Below the pieces are notes generated by a model. That model worked only from the letters and a program-made list of their open reading frames with translations. It had not been told where the DNA came from and ran no database searches. A DNA stretch of 61,834 bases from JBBRCX01 sp038204465 (lineage in GTDB: Bacteria > Planctomycetota > Phycisphaerae > Tepidisphaerales > Tepidisphaeraceae): positions 1 through 61,834 of the forward strand of contig JBBRCX010000011.1 in assembly GCA_038204465.1 (NCBI GenBank), written 5' to 3'. A program made the translations under genes and the position numbers. Positions 59,854-61,834 of the stretch are shown one piece after another; position 1 is the first letter of the stretch; every line of letters starts with the position of its first letter.

Positions 59854-61329
59854 TCATGCCTCCCGCCGCTTCGCCTTCGCGGCCTTCAGCCGCCCGGCGT
59901 CTTGCGAGTCCTTGTAGAAGTCATCCAGCGGATAACACCCCGACGGCAACCCGTTTCGCGGCGCCGTCGTGCAGTCGCTGAACGTGCGGCAGACCCTCTT
60001 CTTGTGAAATTCCCTCCCCTGTGCCACGTCCCACAACACGCGCGGATACGACAGCACGACCCGCCCCAACCCGATCGCGTCGGTCCACCCCTCCCGGATC
60101 GCCGCCTGAGCGACGTTCGGCAAAAACTCCTGCAGGTACGAATATCCCGTGCCGACGATCAGCAGGTCCGGGAACTTCTCCTTCAACTGCTTCGCCACAC
60201 CCATCTGCCGCGCCACCCCGATCAGCGGGTCTTCCGGCGGGAGATAACCATCCGATGGCGGATAAAACGCCGGCCGCTGGATGTGGGGATTGTAGTACGG
60301 GCTCCCAGCCGTGAGATTGAGGAGCCGAATATTCAGCTTCCGCAGCAACTCCCCGAATTTTCCCGTCTCCGAGAGCTCCGGCTCCGTCGGACAATTCGGG
60401 TCGACGCCAAACCCCCATCGGTATGGCAGCAGCGACTCGTAGGGCTCTGGCACTCCCGGCCCCGGCTTGCCGGGCTTTGACTTGCTCGGGTCGGGCCAGA
60501 ACGGCACCATGTCAAACGCCGAAAGCCGCACCCCGATCTTCAGTCCCGGCGCCACCGCCCGAATTCCTTCCACGATCTCGCGCAGGAAGCGGGTGCGATT
60601 CTCGAAGCTTCCCCCGTAATCCCCTTCGCGCGTGTGCGCGCTCAGGAACTCGTGCCCGAGGTATCCGTGGCAGTGCTTCACGTCCACAAACTGAAAACCC
60701 GCTTTCGCTGCTCGCCGGGCTGCGGCATGAAAGTCCGAGATCAGCTCGCGAATGTCGCCGTCGCTCATCAGCGGCGAATCCGCCGTCAGTCCCACGCGGC
60801 GATCCAGGATCGGATGGTGATAGAGAATTCGCGGCTCCGGCTTTCCCTTCACATTCGGCACGCAATATCGCCCCGAGTGCGTCAATTGCAGCCCAATCAG
60901 CAATCCCTCCGCCGATCCGCTCGTCTCCTGATGCGCCTCGATCAACACTTCGCGCAGCCGCGCCAACTCCCCCACCGTCGATTCGTTGATCAACAGCTGG
61001 TTTGGATTGGCCCGCCCGTCATGTCTCACCGCGACCGCTTCCCCGCCCCAGATCAGCTTCGCCCCCGACTCACCGAAGCGCCTCCAGCGCCGCACCGTCG
61101 CCTCGCTCGGCCGGCCGTCCGCCGTCCCGTCCCATCCCTCCATCGGATGGATCGCGATCCGGTTCCCGACCGACACGTCCCCGCGCCGCAACGAATGCAG
61201 CAAAGGCGACGCTTCCCCCGCCACCAACTCCCGATCGCAAGGCAACTCCATCCCCGCGCCGCGGACATGTGCCATAAACGCGTCGACATCACGCAGGCTT
61301 CCAAGTCTCACAAAAGAAGCTTCGCCCAT
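59854..61329 (-). CDS. NADH:flavin oxidoreductase/Old Yellow Enzyme-family protein
   Basis: This roughly 491-residue FMN-binding TIM barrel reduces activated alkenes or related substrates. Evidence includes NRIAIHPMEGWDGTADGRPS, LIWGGEAVAVRHDGRANPNQ, IGLQLTHSGRY, VDVKHCHGYLGHEFLSAHTR and LIVGTGYSYLQEF. There is no C-terminal flavin/NADH reductase domain. The last 50 residues are Cys-rich (KRVCRTFSDCTTAPRNGLPS). The frame is open to 61479, but an intrinsic terminator for the upstream gene lies at 61449-61485, so the start must be below that; ATG 61329 (or 61341) fits. Confidence 0.78.
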   Translation of the reverse strand: MGEASFVRLGSLRDVDAFMAHVRGAGMELPCDRELVAGEASPLLHSLRRGDVSVGNRIAIHPMEGWDGTADGRPSEATVRRWRRFGESGAKLIWGGEAVAVRHDGRANPNQLLINESTVGELARLREVLIEAHQETSGSAEGLLIGLQLTHSGRYCVPNVKGKPEPRILYHHPILDRRVGLTADSPLMSDGDIRELISDFHAAARRAAKAGFQFVDVKHCHGYLGHEFLSAHTREGDYGGSFENRTRFLREIVEGIRAVAPGLKIGVRLSAFDMVPFWPDPSKSKPGKPGPGVPEPYESLLPYRWGFGVDPNCPTEPELSETGKFGELLRKLNIRLLNLTAGSPYYNPHIQRPAFYPPSDGYLPPEDPLIGVARQMGVAKQLKEKFPDLLIVGTGYSYLQEFLPNVAQAAIREGWTDAIGLGRVVLSYPRVLWDVAQGREFHKKRVCRTFSDCTTAPRNGLPSGCYPLDDFYKDSQDAGRLKAAKAKRREA

Positions 61330-61448
61330 ACGTCGCAGCATCCTAACCCGTGCGGCAATCTCTTCGTAGGGCCGTGTTTCAAACCGCCCGCGCGCCTCCC
61401 GCGCACCGAGAAACAGTGCGTCCGAAGCTTGCCCTTCCCCGTAATCAG

Positions 61449-61485
61449 AAAAAAACAGCGGGCGGACCCGAGGGACCACCCGCTG
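61449..61485 (-). terminator. intrinsic terminator after the gene ending at 61510
   Basis: On the minus strand a GC-rich stem CAGCGGGTGGTCC pairs with GGTCCGCCCGCTG (one mismatch and one wobble), followed by a run of seven T (61455-61449). It sits 25 bases after the stop codon at 61510. Confidence 0.85.
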
Positions 61486-61509
61486 CGCTTGCTTCCAACG
61501 AATACCCGT

Positions 61510-61834
61510 TTACCCAGGCGTCACCGCCACCAGCCTCACCACTCCCGCGGGCACCGTGATCTTTAGCGTGCTCCCCTTCGCCGCCACCTGCCACGAGATG
61601 CTCTCCTCCGTTACCCACTCCGTGCTCTTTGCCACCTTGAACGGCACGGTGATCGTCACCGCCTGCGCCTGCGCGTGGTCGGTTGGGTTCATACCGTGCT
61701 GCGGCTTGTCGACGCCCTTGTTGTTCAGCAATCCGATCAGCCAGCCGCCGTCATCCAACTGGTTGATTGTCCACTCGACGTCGCCGCTCACCTTCGCCGG
61801 CGCCAACCCCTGCGTCAGGTGTTGCATGAGCAGC
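61510..61834 (-). CDS. C-terminal end of an unknown protein (partial)
   Basis: The frame enters from the right edge of the window and stops at 61510; about 107 residues are visible. They are beta-rich (VSGDVEWTINQLDDGGWLIG, LLNNKGVDKPQ, VTITVPFKVAKSTEWVTEES, STLKITVPAGVVRLVAV) and look like the final beta-sandwich of a secreted glycoside-hydrolase-type or similar multi-domain protein. The family cannot be told from this part. A strong terminator follows. Confidence 0.6.
   Translation of the reverse strand, partial: LLMQHLTQGLAPAKVSGDVEWTINQLDDGGWLIGLLNNKGVDKPQHGMNPTDHAQAQAVTITVPFKVAKSTEWVTEESISWQVAAKGSTLKITVPAGVVRLVAVTPG

Noticed and set aside
61330..61479. N-terminal extension of the Old Yellow Enzyme-type protein to 61479
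   Set aside because: A strong intrinsic terminator for the upstream gene occupies 61449-61485, so translation cannot reasonably start there.

Overview
The window is GC-rich bacterial chromosome with no rRNA or tRNA genes. It looks like a member of the Planctomycetota, probably class Phycisphaerae. The evidence is a tandem array of prepilin-like proteins with an N-terminal GFTL(I/V)ELLVVIAIIAVLIG signature and a C-terminal H-X9-DG-type end, a zinc-ribbon CGYxLxGLPPGxxCPECG membrane protein, a squalene-hopene-repeat/DUF4159 protein, small tandem proteins of a planctomycete-type family, and dispersed GCACGGGCG/CGCCCGTGC hairpins. The species call is an inference; no marker gene is present.

Layout. 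1-1.7 kb: right end of an IS5-like element that truncates a frameshifted, ST7-like TPR gene. 2.4-9.4 kb: futalosine menaquinone genes mqnB-mqnD, a lipoprotein, small membrane proteins, a zinc-ribbon membrane protein, a TVP38/DedA-type protein, a histone-deacetylase-family enzyme and an M19 dipeptidase. 9.5-21.2 kb (+): a ROK regulator behind an AT-rich palindromic site, then a tightly packed run of ten genes with mostly 4-nt overlaps (propeller, DegT aminotransferase, Gfo/Idh oxidoreductase, nucleotidyltransferase-like protein, NodB-like deacetylase, transglutaminase-like protein, two amidohydrolase-family proteins, AAC(3)-like acyltransferase, M20 peptidase). 21.3-29.5 kb (-): a convergent run of seven genes (enolase superfamily, two amidohydrolase-family proteins, two Gfo/Idh, a propeller-transglutaminase-Fn3 fusion, a TIM-barrel-like protein) with a clear sigma-70 promoter about 390 nt upstream. 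30-34.3 kb (-): creatininase, ketoglutaric semialdehyde dehydrogenase, AraD1/FAH and a canonical amidohydrolase, resembling the end of an oxidative sugar-acid pathway. 34.4-39.2 kb: BtuC/BtuF-type importer genes without an ATPase, a coiled-coil membrane protein, fliM and a CPBP protease. 39.2-46.9 kb: a DUF2617-type gene behind a structured leader, hypotheticals, holA, a hicBA toxin-antitoxin pair, and the DUF4159 protein. 47.1-50.4 kb: a complete arginine-to-putrescine route (pyruvoyl arginine decarboxylase, agmatine deiminase, N-carbamoylputrescine amidase). 50.6-61.8 kb: an HtrA protease, UspA, RdgB, a lipoprotein, four tandem prepilin-like genes, a DapA-like lyase, an Old Yellow Enzyme-type oxidoreductase and the C-terminal end of an unknown protein.

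The most unusual feature is the convergent 10.7-29.5 kb locus. Both arms carry, in the same order and with the same 4-nt overlap, a metal-ligand-deficient amidohydrolase-fold protein followed by an intact one. Both arms also combine Gfo/Idh oxidoreductases with a six-bladed-type propeller and a transglutaminase-like domain (separate genes in the + arm, one fused gene in the - arm). DegT, Gfo/Idh, AAC(3)-like and nucleotidyltransferase-like proteins together hint at chemistry on an amino-sugar or aminocyclitol-like molecule. The substrate and direction (making or degrading) cannot be read from the sequence.
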